Source of the DNA: Hymenoscyphus infarciens
Taxonomy: Eukaryota > Ascomycota > Leotiomycetes > Helotiales > Helotiaceae
Length of the DNA: 64,000 nt
Assembly: GCA_001414345.1 (NCBI GenBank)
Contig: LLCB01000016.1
Location: 303,528-367,527 of the forward strand
Direction: 5' to 3'
The notes beneath the pieces were generated by a model. The model was not told where the DNA came from. It saw only the letters and a list, made by a program, of their open reading frames with translations, and searched no databases. This document shows positions 37,097 through 48,438 of this stretch, one piece after another; position 1 is the stretch's first letter, and each line of letters starts with the position of its first letter. A program made the translations under genes and the position numbers.

Positions 37097-39100
37097 TGGG
37101 AGACGATTCAAGTCAGCTTTCTCTTGGAGCGATATGATATAAATATAACGGCGTTTTGGGGTCCCATGATGTTGTACTTGTATATACACCATTTGCATTG
37201 GAGTTTTCGGGGGAAACATTGGAAAGGCAGGCATGCATCCAAGGGCGAAGGGCGGAGGGCGGAGGGTGGAGGGCAAAAACAAATAATGGATGGGGAGAGA
37301 GTTGTGGTTATTGATACCCGGCATTGTAATATATTCAAGTAAGAGGAGTCGAGCTGAGAGGCGTCGAGCTGATATTGAGAATAAAGAACAAAATAATTCA
37401 AAGACTCTAATTGTGTATCTGATCGTATGGAATTGGTCGGTCGGTCGCCTTTATCTGAGTAGGTCAAGTCCTTATGCAAGCAGCAACTAGTAGCTATACC
37501 TTGCGCCAGTAAGTCGAGACGAGAAAACGGGATGAAGATAGCTATGATGAGATGAAATGAAAACAATGCGTAAGAGCAGCTGATCCGTGATACGCAGCCT
37601 CTTTCCCCCTAGGTAGGATTAAGCAAGAGTGCCTTCTTGACATTTGTGAAACGCAACTTATCTATAACACTATACTCCAACTCCTCGAGCTCGTCGAGAA
37701 CAACTCCTCGGATTATCATAGCTTTGATATTAGAAAAGGTATCTGAAATCCTCTAATCTAGCAGCTCTCTATATACTTTCCAAGGCTATATTTTCTATCA
37801 AGGTTTCTTAAATTTCTGAAAAAAAGTACTTTGACTTCTTTATACTAGATAATCGTTATAATCGCGTTCTACAAGAATTATAAGTATGTTGATAAAAGGA
37901 GGACGTAAATGCCTGCGGGAAAGCGAGGAGTTGTAAGTGTATAGTAGTAGAAACTCCGCTAGATATATATGTAAAAATCCACTTTATAGTGTCTTTATAT
38001 AAAGATTCTATATTATGAATAGTAAAAAACGCTCCTAGATATTATTACAATGCTAGTCTTTGTCTGAGTGAGAATTGAAGGTCTTTGTATCTATGTTGAA
38101 TTATGAAATAGGGACTATAGGCAAAGTCACTCACTTCTTTGGAAGAGCGCTACCGGAAATAAGTAGGATATAGGATAGGTAGCCTCTCGATAGACACGGA
38201 AAGTTGCACTATTACCGTGTATGCTTTTAACTTAAGATAATACAAATAATAAAAAAAAAAGCTTGAAAACTTAAGAGAATGGCTAATTACCCTCTAGCGC
38301 ATCTAGTGATCTTTTTATTTTATTTTTCTAGTTAGTTGTTGTTATGTTTTCACGTTGCGATTTGAGTAGAGTCGTACGTAATAGTGCCCCTTTCCGTGTC
38401 CACCGAGAGGTAGCTAAACCCAGCTTCTTTCTATATTAAGCTAGGTTTAGCAAACTACAACGACATCGCGAAAATATACCAAAATTATCAATCGAATAAT
38501 GAAACTCTACTCTTTCAATCTAAGCCAACGGATCGGTATTTAAGTACGTTATCGTGGAGATATCCAGCTGCAAGAGCGGTGATCCCGAACAGTTCAGGCT
38601 CCCGAGATTTATACGATGTGTAACAAAAAATGGGAAATTCCAAGTAGCGGTAGAGGCTACCTAGTGATATGAGGCAGTGTTCAATTGACTCTAGCTTTGA
38701 AGCTTCCGATGTCTCGCGGTGGGATGAATAAGTGGTGGGAATAGGTAGCGAGCGACACGGGTGAGTTTTATGTGAGGTGTGACTTGACCTAATGTGGGCG
38801 GAATATATATATATATATATATAAAATATGGAGGGAATTAGAAGGAGATAGTTGAACACCCTAAGCTAGCGACTCGTTATTCTAAGACGTTGGTGTTGTG
38901 ATAATTGAGTGTGAAGTTTGTCGTACCTAGTTAACAAGCTGCGACTCTGCGAGCGGTCTAATTGGCGCTCTCAGGCCTGCTAGAAAAGCTGGAGAGAGTG
39001 TAGACAATGATATCTCTCGTGATATTAGGATATCATCTCCCTAGAATACGATTTACTCGCTATCTACTACCTGGCTTATTGAGCAATCATCGTGGCCTTC
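37097..39100. other. Gene-free, partly AT-rich region
   Basis: From about 37600 the composition drifts to AT-rich with patches of normal sequence. It includes an AT dinucleotide run (38808-38824). No coding, RNA or complete element structure was recognised; ORFs at 37108-37566 and 38515-38859 (minus) look random. Confidence 0.45.
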
Positions 39101-39450
39101 TTTTAGTCCCAAATATTGTGTGGCTTACTCGCGGCTTACTAGCTTACTAAGGAAAACCTAAAGCTTACTTGCAGCACGAGTTACACGTGGCTTGCTCACC
39201 AGGTAACTTACGAGCTTACTCGCAGCTTACTCGCAGGTTGCCCGACGACGAGTAACCCACCAGTAACGCTCACCCACCACGTTGAATTCAAGTCAACCCA
39301 CCACCCATCTAGAAGGAAACATGCAAGACCATTAGTTACCACTCTGAATTCTACCTACGTATTACTTTGCTTTAAGCAAAACAGCTTCTGACAATGAATA
39401 TCGAGTAACGCACGGCTTACTCGTAGCTTGCCCACGAGTTACTTGCCAGC
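39100..39450 (+). repeat. Degenerate GCTTACTCG repeat cluster (left of the 2EXR gene)
   Basis: Many copies of GCTTACTCG and its variants, including CCCAAATATT..GTGGCTTACT near 39110-39135 and CGAGTTACAC near 39178. The same signature appears in the opposite orientation at 41090-41215. Confidence 0.6.
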
Positions 39451-39623
39451 ATACTCACCAGCTAGGAAGTATTTCTCGAAAGTCTATTTGAATATAAAAG
39501 TTGTATTTTTAAGCTCGCCCTCGAACGAAAGTGTAACTTATTGTAGGTGATCTATGCCTCAAACCAATTCCCTTTTCTCCCACTACCTACCCCACTTAAG
39601 CTACCCACCACCCTCACAAACCA

Positions 39624-40712
39624 CTACTCCCACCGATCCATCCCTCTCAATTGATCCTCCCCCAAAATCTCAAACTTCTTCCATCTCGTATTCTCCCTCG
39701 CCGCCTCGACCAAATACCCCGTCACCAAATGATGCAGACGAGCGGCCCACTGAAGAGTTTCATATCTCACCCCCTTCTGTCTAGCCACGGAGATTCCCGC
39801 TGCTTTGTTTTTCCCAGCTAGATTGTACCAGTCCACCTCCTTGTGGATGAGGAATACTTCTTGGGCGTTGGGGAAGGTGGATTTGATTCTCAAGATGAAA
39901 TTTTGATAGGATGAATGTTGGGTTAGGTCGAGACTGTTGAATCCCCAAGCAAAGGGGAGGGCGATGGAAAGGATGTCTTCTGTCCCGAGGAGATGAGGGT
40001 CCTCGGTGAAATCTAGGAAGGAGGGCATGTGACGGGTTTGCGTGATTAGGAGTGTGTCTTTTTCTTTGAGGAATTGGATTCCGGGGGTGTGCATTTTGAA
40101 GCGTGAACAGAGCTGGGTTGGGGAGATGAAATATTTGTCGGTTGGTATGTCTGGTGTTCTGGTTGAGAGACAGGTGCTTGTGTTTCTAGAGAGGCTTTCT
40201 CTTCGTGATTCGGGGGAAGCTTCGAATACTGCGTAGCGGTTGGCGTAGTCGCATAGTCGCTGGGAATCTTTGCTGATGTCGGTTACTCCCCATATTATCT
40301 TGTTTGGGGAAGACTCTTCATCGGATTCTTCCTCGGTCTCCTCATTGGAATCTTCTCCGGGAGTGGTTTGGGAGACTAGAAAACCGATAGGATCTATCCG
40401 TACGTCTATTAATTGAGGACCCGGGATGGCGCTCTTCCATATCTTGTGTCTAATTTCTGCGGGGAAATTTGCAAACTGAGGAAATTTGGGATACCGTCGC
40501 GTTTTGGCCCCGGTTCTGTGGGAGGTTGTTAGAATGTTATAGAGTTGGTAAGATGAGGTTTGTAGTTACTTGTAGAGTTGTTTTGCACGCTTTTTATCGT
40601 GGACGAGAGAGCGGCCTAGCTCGATTGCGTATGCGAGTTTTGGTGGCATGTCGCATACCTCCTCTTCCAGCTTGGGCTCCAAAGGATCCATGCTCTTGTT
40701 GTTTGGTGACAT
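39624..40712 (-). CDS. 2EXR-domain protein
   Basis: A member of the fungal 2EXR family, often expanded in plant-associated ascomycetes and of unknown function. Exons 40570-40712 and 39624-40515 give 344 residues. The intron starts GTAACT and ends CCACAG, joining phase 2. The domain begins just after the junction: FPQFANFPAEIRHKIWKSAI, then PGPQLIDVRID, an acidic insert (EETEEESDEESSP) and RESLSRNTSTCL, which is where 2EXR proteins usually describe an 'ex-resident arginine' motif. The C-terminal half has no motif I can name. The start is the ATG giving MSPNNKSMDPL; a further upstream in-frame start is possible. Repeat clusters with GCTTACTCG motifs lie on both sides in opposite orientation. 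Confidence 0.85.
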
Positions 40713-41089
40713 TTGTTCTCGTGAATCGGGAAATGGCTTGATGTATGAAATGTAGTAACGGAATTTTGAGTCTCGAGTTGGAGAATTTGGGATGAACAAT
40801 TGGGGGAAATAAATAGGATGGAGAGAGTTCCACAATAACTAGAGGCAGTCTACTTTGATTTTTGACATGTAAATTCATCGTACTACCAAACCACTAAGTT
40901 CTAGTGAAGACCCGTCCGTAGAAATTCAGGCACTAGTCTGAGTCTGCTGCTAGATGGAAACCACTTAGCTTGAAGCACTTTCGCTCGATGCCATCCGCCA
41001 AACTGGGAAGAAATAATATTCGAGGACGTTGAGAAGAGCTTTTAAATGTAGGATGTTTCTATTTACCCACTCCAGGGCGGTGTGCATAC

Positions 41090-41215
41090 AGGTTCGTTTT
41101 GTGTAACTCGAGTTGCGAGTAAACTACCATTTACGCAGTAAGCCAACGAATATTTGGGGGCCAAAAATGAGAGTTGCGAGTAAGCCGCTAGTAAACCCTA
41201 AGTAATCTAAGCATC
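41090..41215 (-). repeat. Inverted member of the GCTTACTCG repeat family
   Basis: Reverse complement reads GGTTTACTAGCGGCTTACTC, then CCCAAATATTCGTTGGCTTACT, then CGAGTTACAC, matching the left cluster at 39100-39185 in order. Confidence 0.55.
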
Positions 41216-41892
41216 AAATCTGAGGAGTTGTGAGGCCAACACCAATGCCATCGCTCGCAATGAACATAACAAACCAGAAACCCGATTTTATCTTCTTGTA
41301 CAATAGTATAGAAGGGCAAGGAATGATCCGAATTCTTGCCCGATATACGTGGCACAAAGAAGACAGGCACAAGGTCAGGTACAGGAGAAGAAGCAGAAAT
41401 TACTCCAAATCAGAAGTACCTTTGACGATATATGAAGAGAGGTGGCTGCTCGGTGGCTACTCGTACTTGTAGGAGGTCATCGTCGATGGTCAAACATCGG
41501 CACATCGGGTAGGTACCGGAAGCGACCCCTGTGTTTTCGTCCGTGTCCTGTGGCTGACTGGCACGTCACCTTTTTTCTTCTTGGGGAGCTTTGGAGTCAC
41601 TCTGACTCTGACTTTGACTGCCGTACGAGGACTCGGCCGAGTAGCGTCTCTCCACGAGATTGACAGCACACGTGACACGAGCTTGCTTAGGCCACCCGAC
41701 TAGCCACTAACATAGCAGGGACCCACCCTGTCCTGCCCTGTCCTGTCCTGTTCCTGTGCTCCCGTAAGTGAGTTAGTTACCCTTCGCAAACCGACGGGAG
41801 GGGTACATAACAGCTTTCCTTTCCTCGACACCTCTTCCACTCACTCTTCCAAACGAACATCTACCCAGAAAATCCCCTCCCAGGAAAACAGC

Positions 41893-41952
41893 AAAAAGAA
41901 TCCAACTAAAAAGAATCCAACTAAAAAGAATCCAACTAAAAAGACTCCAACT
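41893..41952 (+). repeat. Four tandem 15-bp repeats in the 5' leader
   Basis: AAAAAGAATCCAACT occurs three times without a gap and a fourth time with one change (AAAAAGACTCCAACT). The array ends five bases before the ATG at 41958, so it must lie in the 5' UTR or core promoter of the Mpv17-family gene. Confidence 0.9.
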
Positions 41953-41957
41953 CGAAA

Positions 41958-42670
41958 ATGTCTTCACCATTAATTCGCTCCACCGTTCAGTCATGCATTC
42001 TGGCAGCTTTAAGCAATCTGACAGCTCAGGTTATCACGGCATATAGAGGCGAGGTACGTACCAGAGGTGCTTCTAGTGCTTCTACCATCTGCAGGTGCTG
42101 ACCATTCATAGTCTGCATACACGATCAACTGGACACCCATCTTGCAATTTATTATTTTCAACGCTTTGAATTGTCCTCCAAATTTCGTATGGTAGGAAAG
42201 CCCTCTTCTCCTGTACTCTTACAGCAAATACTAATTGTTTTCCTAGGCAATCCTACCTCGAATCTGCCTTCCCCTCCACCTACACGACCCCCTCCAAATC
42301 CGCCATCGCGGCCGCTGCCACGAACAACGAAAAGGAACTCGACCGCGAGGAAAAGACCCACGAGATCCTTGAAACCAAGCTTTCCGTCCCCAATACCATT
42401 GTCAAGTTCGTCCTCGACCAAACAATCGGCGCGGCGTTGAACACGGTGATGTTTTCGTTTGTCATGGCGGGTTTCAAAGGCGCAACTTTTGGACAAGCGG
42501 TAGTCACGACCCAACAGGAATTCCTCCCATTCATGCGAGCTGGTTGGACGTTATGGCCTGCTATCAGTGCTCTCAACTTTACGGTTGTGCGAAGCGTCGA
42601 GATGAGACAATTGCTGGGAAGTCTTGCTGGGTTTGGATGGAATATATATCTCAGTTTGGCTTCCGGATGA
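41958..42670 (+). CDS. Mpv17/PMP22-family membrane protein
   Basis: A small four-helix membrane protein of the Mpv17/PMP22/Sym1 family, found in the inner mitochondrial or peroxisomal membrane and linked to metabolite transport or membrane integrity. Exons 41958-42053, 42112-42191 and 42247-42670 give 199 residues. Introns start GTACGT and GTAGGA, and end CATAG and CCTAG. Family marks: ILAALSNLTAQVI at the N-terminus, NALNCPPNFVWQSYLESAFP across the second junction, IVKFVLDQTIGAALNTVMF, and the C-terminal MRAGWTLWPAISALNFTVV then GWNIYLSLASG. The consensus W-x-x-WP-x-x-x-x-x-NF is present. It is divergent from the 2EXR gene. The localisation is not clear from the sequence, as there is no SKL-like end. 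Confidence 0.88.
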
Positions 42671-43116
42671 GACATACACGGTGAGCTGAGATACCCGGAA
42701 ATGCAAGATAAAGGGGAAGAACATGGGTTAGAGCAGAAGTTTCACGACTAGACATGACATGGAATGATAGGAATGGGTTTCACCCGTGGCGCATGGAATG
42801 ATAGGAATGGGTTTCACCCGTGGCGCATGGAGTTGGGATAGAGTATCATGTGGGTTGTCAGATGATTTCAGATAAGACACTTTCAAAGTTGCGAGACGGT
42901 GTTCTCCAAGAGTAGAAGAGGAATTTGCACAATTTCGTGTGTGCATATATCATTGATTTTTCCTCTAGATGTGGTTACTCTTTAGACTCTTTCCGTTAAC
43001 TTTACAATTCACTGACAGGAAAACCCGAGTATTCAAATGCACCGAAGAAAACCAATTTCTTGTATATTTGGTTAAGAAGGGTAGAAGGATTAACCAAAAG
43101 CAAGAACCAAAAGCGT
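42671..43116. other. Intergenic between convergent genes, with a tandem repeat
   Basis: Contains the 3' UTRs of two convergent genes and a 34-bp tandem repeat at 42758-42825. No gene. Confidence 0.5.
42758..42825 (+). repeat. Two exact tandem 34-bp repeats
   Basis: The unit starting CATGGAATGATAGGAATGGG and ending CCCGTGGCG occurs twice head to tail, at 42758-42791 and 42792-42825, about 90 bases after the Mpv17-family stop codon. Confidence 0.9.
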
Positions 43117-43632
43117 CTACCAGAAAATCTTCGCCGCAAAACAAGACTCAACATCCGGGACCTCAGGTCCCCCCTCATCAAGAATACCAATAACACCCAA
43201 CATAAACGCCACTCCCAAATCCAGCAAGCAATTCCAATCCCCCCCAAAGCCTAGAACTCTGACCAACGAAATCAGAACAGCAAAAAGCAAGACCTGAAGA
43301 AGGAAAGTCAAAACGAAGCCCACCGCCTCCCAACGACGTCGGAGATTCCGAGGCTCATTGAACTGCTCAAAATCACCGTAAAGTAAGCCGATAGTTACAG
43401 AGGCGAAGCCTAGACCGAAGTCTAGGAAGGGATCTGGGTAGGAATTAATTTGCATTTGGCTTCGGAGTATGGAGATGAAGATGGCTGCCATGTAGGTTAG
43501 GGTTAGGAAGGAGAGTACGAAGGCTACGGCTCTGCTACGAGAAGGCTCTTCTTTGAACTCGGTGTGGTTTTCTGTTTCTGCTACTTCTAGATCTTGGGTT
43601 GTGAGGAGGGTGGTGTTGATGTTTGGAGTCAT
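43117..43632 (-). CDS. Unknown four-helix membrane protein
   Basis: A single-exon frame of 171 residues with a good start (MTPNINTTLLTTQDLEVAET). After a polar N-terminus of about 32 residues it has four hydrophobic segments, roughly 34-56 (AVAFVLSFLTLTYMAAIFIS), 68-86 (FLDFGLGFASVTIGLLYG), 102-126 (AVGFVLTFLLQVLLFAVLIS) and 134-150 (CLLDLGVAFMLGVIGILD). Segments 1 and 3 and segments 2 and 4 resemble each other, suggesting an internal duplication of a two-helix unit. I do not recognise the family. It is convergent with the Mpv17-family gene. Confidence 0.65.
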   Translation of the reverse strand: MTPNINTTLLTTQDLEVAETENHTEFKEEPSRSRAVAFVLSFLTLTYMAAIFISILRSQMQINSYPDPFLDFGLGFASVTIGLLYGDFEQFNEPRNLRRRWEAVGFVLTFLLQVLLFAVLISLVRVLGFGGDWNCLLDLGVAFMLGVIGILDEGGPEVPDVESCFAAKIFW

Positions 43633-44031
43633 TTTGAGGGGGGTTTGAGTTGCTGGTTTTAGTTATAATATTCTTAGGCTGTATCTGAGTTGGAGCTGTA
43701 AGGATCTTGGTTTATGCTTAGGGAATTCAGCTAGGTAGGTGTTTATTTGCCCTTTTCTTGAGTTTTGTTTGCTTTTTGACCAGTGCTTGACTTGTTCTCT
43801 CTCTTTGTTGGATTGTTTGGCTTGTTATTTGGACGTCTTTGTTCACTCGAAGCGGCTTTGTTCTCGAAATCACAGCACAGTTATCTGGTACAATAGCTTT
43901 GTTTCCGTCATGGGGCGGAGATAGTTCGGTGGGATTGAATGCATCACTCGCTTAGGCAAGGGGGGTCATATGTTGGAAGCAAAAAGCTCCGGTGGTATCA
44001 TTCCCAGTCATATCTGGTCAGCTTCTCTGGT
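43633..44031. other. Intergenic spacer
   Basis: Promoter of the membrane protein gene and 3' UTR of the next minus-strand gene. Nothing else is recognised. Confidence 0.4.
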
Positions 44032-44718
44032 CTAAGCATCGTAGAGATCGTCGTCGTCGAAGACGAACGACATCTCCTCGCCAGCACCGGCAACAACTTC
44101 CTCTCCACCAGCAGCACCTCCCTCTCCCTCCTCCTTCTCAGCAGCGGCCTCCTCTCTCAACGCCAAAACGGCGCGGTTGTGCTCCTGCACCTTCTTTCTC
44201 TTCCACTCCTCAACCCCCCGATCCTCCTTCACCCCCGCACTCTCCGCAAACCATCTCGCCTCCTCCCCACCTTCCATTCCAACCAAGTAGCCCTGAAAGC
44301 TACCCCCCTTGTAGCTCCACTCAAACCCCAATCTCTTCCAGTAGCTGCGTTGCTCGAACGCAACGCGAACCAACTCCTTCTCCTCGAAGAGCTCCTTCTT
44401 CTGCTTGGTGCGGGCCTTCTTGGTGCCGCCGAGGACACCGTCCTGGCCTATCTTCCAGGCCGCGTACTCCTCAAAGTCCAGTCGCGACATGGCGACGAGG
44501 GCGATGGTGGTGGTGGTGGTCGAGGGGTCGAGGGAGCGGACCTTGTGGTAGGTGACCACATCGTTGTGAGCGAGGGCCAGGTTCTCCTGGGAGAAAAGAG
44601 GGCGGGTGGGCTCTTCCTCGACGAGGCGGCTGAGAGGCCAATGGGGGAGGGGGGTGCGGGCGGGCTTCTCGGGGTCGTCGGCGAGGGCCAGGCCAGAGGG
44701 AGCGGACGAGGAAGACAT
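44032..44718 (-). CDS. Unknown acidic-tailed conserved-looking protein
   Basis: Single exon of 228 residues when started at the ATG at 44718 (MSSSSAPSGLALADDPEK); the in-frame extension to 44853 looks like leader sequence. The central part (about 85-175) is globular: VAMSRLDFEEYAAWKIGQDG, KKELFEEKELVRVAFEQRSY and FEWSYKGGSFQGYLVGMEG. A lysine/arginine-rich helix then leads to an Ala/Glu-rich linker and a very acidic end (FVFDDDDLYDA). This layout is typical of small nuclear or ribosome-associated proteins but I cannot name the family. The opposite strand has a 311-codon frame that is Leu/Ser-rich and is read as its shadow. Confidence 0.65.
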   Translation of the reverse strand: MSSSSAPSGLALADDPEKPARTPLPHWPLSRLVEEEPTRPLFSQENLALAHNDVVTYHKVRSLDPSTTTTTIALVAMSRLDFEEYAAWKIGQDGVLGGTKKARTKQKKELFEEKELVRVAFEQRSYWKRLGFEWSYKGGSFQGYLVGMEGGEEARWFAESAGVKEDRGVEEWKRKKVQEHNRAVLALREEAAAEKEEGEGGAAGGEEVVAGAGEEMSFVFDDDDLYDA

Positions 44719-47700
44719 GATGTTGATGATGATTTGCTTGGTTTTCAGAGTAAAAAGCGAGGTGTGTGGTGTGAAAAGGTGCTTGCGAGACACAAGCGCA
44801 GCGATGTTGGAAGTTTGTGGTGTCTGGAGGAGAAGAAGAAGAGAAGAAAGCAAAGCAATGGTTTACACTTATAATGGACAGAAATTCACCCTGGTCGGTT
44901 AGAGTTTCCTTTTTTTGAGGGCGGGAACTTTTGTCGCTGGAAAATTAAGCGAGGGGGTCTGTCAATCTTTGTTCATTGTTTCATGTTTTTGAGGCAAAAT
45001 GAACAATGAAATGATTTTACTACAGCCATTGTTCAACGTCTTATCGTGTTTATTGCTCTTCATCGTAAAATGGGTTCTTGAAAAGGGTTATATGAGACGT
45101 TTTGTAAAAGTGAGTGAATTAGATGATTTTACTGATTGAGTATATAACTCGTCCTTTTCATCTTCATCTTAACTTAGTTGATTGAATAAGTTTATACGAG
45201 TGGTCTCGAAAAATTAAATAGATTAGATGATTTTACTAGAGTAAATGATTTAGAACATAGCTTTACTTATATAACGACTACTTTCACTTGATTCCTTAAA
45301 GTCTTTTATCTAGAGTATCTCGGAGAATTGAATTTTTTAGATAGAGATTAAATTAGACCAAATTTTTATATAGTCGGAAGATTATCTTATTTTTTTCATT
45401 TTTCTAACCCCGCGATTATATTAGATGAAAATATACTAGTTTTCTTACTAGATATCTTTAAATAAGCTTAACTTGAAGATATATTTCAAAATAGTTTTAA
45501 ATAATTAAATTAATAAGATAAAGAATAGAGTAGATAAGAAAAATTTAATTATCTAAGAATAAGTTAGTAAACTAGTTTTTTCTAAATTATTTAGAATAAT
45601 AAAAGTAAGTAGCTATATATTAAAAGTAAAGTACCTTAGTCTTAGTTATTTTTAAATTTAAAGAAGACTTAATAATAGATATATACTAAAAGAGATAGAG
45701 AAAGATAATACTTTACTAAATAATAAGTCTTAGAATACTCTTTTATAGCGTTTTTATTCTCCTAGTCTCTTCTTAGCCTAAGTATAAGCTAATCTAGACT
45801 AATTCTCTCTTCTAGGCTAGGCAAATAAAGTCTAGTAGCTTTAGATTTAATAAAAGTAAAGAGACTAGACGAGGCTCGAGAGTAGAATAGAATAAATTAG
45901 AAGAAGAAGAAAAAGTAAAATAGCTAAGAACGAAGAACGTAGATAAGACTAGGCTCGATAATAGTAGTATTAAATATACTTTCTAAAAGTAGTAAAAAGA
46001 AGAAGAAGGTTTAGGGCTTTAAATTTCCTAGCCTTTTAATACTACGTAGATATTTTCTTTTAGCTTAGATAAACTCCGCTATTTTTACTTATAAATAACT
46101 TATATACTAATTAAAAGATATATAATTACTACTACTAGTAGAACTAGGTCTCTATACTTAGTTTTAGTATTTTGATTTATCTAATATTTAATAATATATT
46201 AATAATAATCTACCTAGCTTATTCTATTCTAATCTTTAGAATAGAATAGAATAGGAAATTTAAAACGCTAAAAAGAATATACGAAATAATATACTTTATA
46301 TAAGTCTCTTTTAGAATATATATATATATCTTATTTATTTGAGTATAGTCTTTACTAGTAGCGACTTATATCTCTAATAAAAGTATAAAGACTATAACTT
46401 ATAGACTAGACGTCTTATCTAGCTAGCTATCTCTCTAGGCTTAGAGTAACTAAAATAGTTTAAAGAATAGAAAGGAAAAAAAGAATTAAGTAATTTATTA
46501 GCTAGAAGAAGAAGAGCTAGAGTAAAAAGTAAGACTAGAAGAAGAATAACTAAATTAGCTTAGAAAGACGTATTTAGTAGACTAGAAGATTAAAAGCGCT
46601 AATCTCTTAAAGTACTTAGAATTAACTAACTATATTACTTTTCTTTAACTAGTTAGAATAATATAACTAAATAAATATTATTTTAACTTAGACGTCTTAC
46701 TTTCGATTTTAGTAGCTAAAAATTCTTTATCTAAAGATATTATATTTAAGATCTAGAATATTAAAAGTAAATAAATATAGTTACTAAGAAAGTTATTCTC
46801 TAAAAGTTAATTAAGTTTCTTAAGTATTTAAATAATAAATATATTATTCTTAAGTAGTTCTACTTAGAGAGATATGAAAAAATCTCTTTATTTATTATTA
46901 AAATAATATTAATCTAAGTAGTCTAGAAGAATAAGAATTATTAGAAACACTTACTAGAATTAAGAGTAGGACTTTCTACTATTACGGCATTCTAAATATA
47001 CTAAAAAGTCGGATTAACTAAATCGTAAATAGAAAATCGTAAATCGTAAATCGCAAAATATTACTTTCTATAAGTATAAAAGAGAATAATTTCTAATTTA
47101 AATTCCCCCTCTCTATATTTAGTTTAGATAGTCTTAACTATAGTAACTAGCTAATTAGAGAGAGATAATAAAATATATATTATATATATAGTAGTGATAT
47201 TACTCTCTTACTATCGCTCCCTCGCTATCGTCTCCTTACTATTATATCGCATTCTTCCTATTATTTCTAGATAAGGGAGAGAAGAAGAGAGAGAGAGGGA
47301 GGGGAGGGGATTGTTTACTACTTTTACTAAACTCCTCTTACCCACACTAGGAAAAACTTTCCACTAAAATGTTTGCTTACTCCCTCGCTCTCTCTCTCCC
47401 TCTTTTCTATACTTTTATATTTATATAATATACTAAAGAAGGAAAGAGCAGCTAGAGAAAGAAGTAGTAAAATACTCTCTTACCCCTTTTTTAATAAAGG
47501 GCTTAAATAATATAATTATTAAGTTCTACTTTAGCTCGACTTTACGATTTACGATTTACGATTTACGATTTACGATTTACGATTCAGTCGATTCCGACTT
47601 TTTAGTATATCTAGGACGCTCTAACTATCTTATTTTAATTGATTTAAGTATTCTAGATAAGAACTTTATATAAATATACTTTAGACTTCTAAAAAATTAT

Positions 47701-48438
47701 AAGTAAAGTTATATAATCTAAAAACCTACTACTAATTTTTTTATTCTAGAAAATAAAATTATTAGTATAGCTTAAATAAACTTTGAGTTATAATAAGAAG
47801 AAATAAATAAAATTAGTAGCTAAACAGAGCTGTAGTCTTTCTAGGTTTCTTAGAATTGAAAACTTTTCTTAATTATAAAAATTTAAGTTAGAAGTGTAGT
47901 TAATATATAAAGAAAGAACTAGTTCCACATTGGCGAGTTTTAAAGATTTGTGAACTCATTTTTACTATGAAATTATTCTGTATCCGCTAGACTGGTAAAT
48001 CATTGCGAATAGGTCTCATATTACTAACATTTGATTATAGAAGATGCATTTTCCATCCAAGTCCGTCGCTATCTCGACCCTCTCCCAGTATATTCCCTCT
48101 ACTTCCACGCCTCAATTTCGAAAGTTTAAGCTTCCTAGGCATGGCCCATGTCTCAGTTGTTGTCTTTGTCTATACCCAACCCACTATTGTGAGGTCGGGA
48201 CAAAGGGACAATGGCATTGTCCAACTAAGACATCAAAAGATCGCGAAGACCAGTGTCTAGTATCGAACAATAGTTCAAAACAGCGAGCATCGTGGAAATA
48301 AGAAGAATTCCATAGCAAGTATGTTTCTCCATCATCGACTTGAGTCCCAACTCGCTTTCCGACTTGCATTGATTTCCAGACCCTTTTTCATAATTTTTGC
48401 ACCAGTAGTTATACTCCAATCCCAAGACAAGTTTTAAG
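44719..48438. repeat. AT-rich, RIP-degraded block with TIR element copy A
   Basis: From about 44940 to 47940 the sequence is strongly AT-rich with very few CA or TG pairs. There are no genes. It contains TIR element copy A at 46992-47614. Normal composition returns near 47950. Confidence 0.8.
46992..47614. mobile_element. TIR element copy A (non-coding, MITE-like)
   Basis: Ends form a roughly 40-bp imperfect inverted repeat: left CTAAATATACTAAAAAGTCG, right (reverse complement) CTAGATATACTAAAAAGTCG, both continuing to AATCGTAAAT. Just inside each end are tandem TCGTAAA units (six or more on the right, near 47540-47585). A GA/CT-rich core surrounds TTTACTACTTTTACTAAACT. The element has no open frame. 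Copy B is at 19183-20232; weaker relatives lie at 52880-53290 and 57424-57500. Confidence 0.7.

Larger units (their letters stand above)
40713..41957. promoter_or_regulatory. Divergent intergenic region
   Basis: Separates the 2EXR gene (minus) from the Mpv17-family gene (plus). It contains an inverted member of the GCTTACTCG repeat family (41090-41215), a TGTCCTG-rich patch (41730-41755) and a 15-bp tandem repeat just before the downstream ATG. No gene is supported. Confidence 0.5.

Noticed and set aside
38808..38824. AT dinucleotide run as a possible origin or element end
   Set aside because: A simple microsatellite with no flanking inverted repeats.
43939..44874. 311-codon plus-strand frame
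   Set aside because: It is a Leu/Ser-rich mirror of the minus-strand gene at 44032-44718, whose globular and acidic parts look like real protein.
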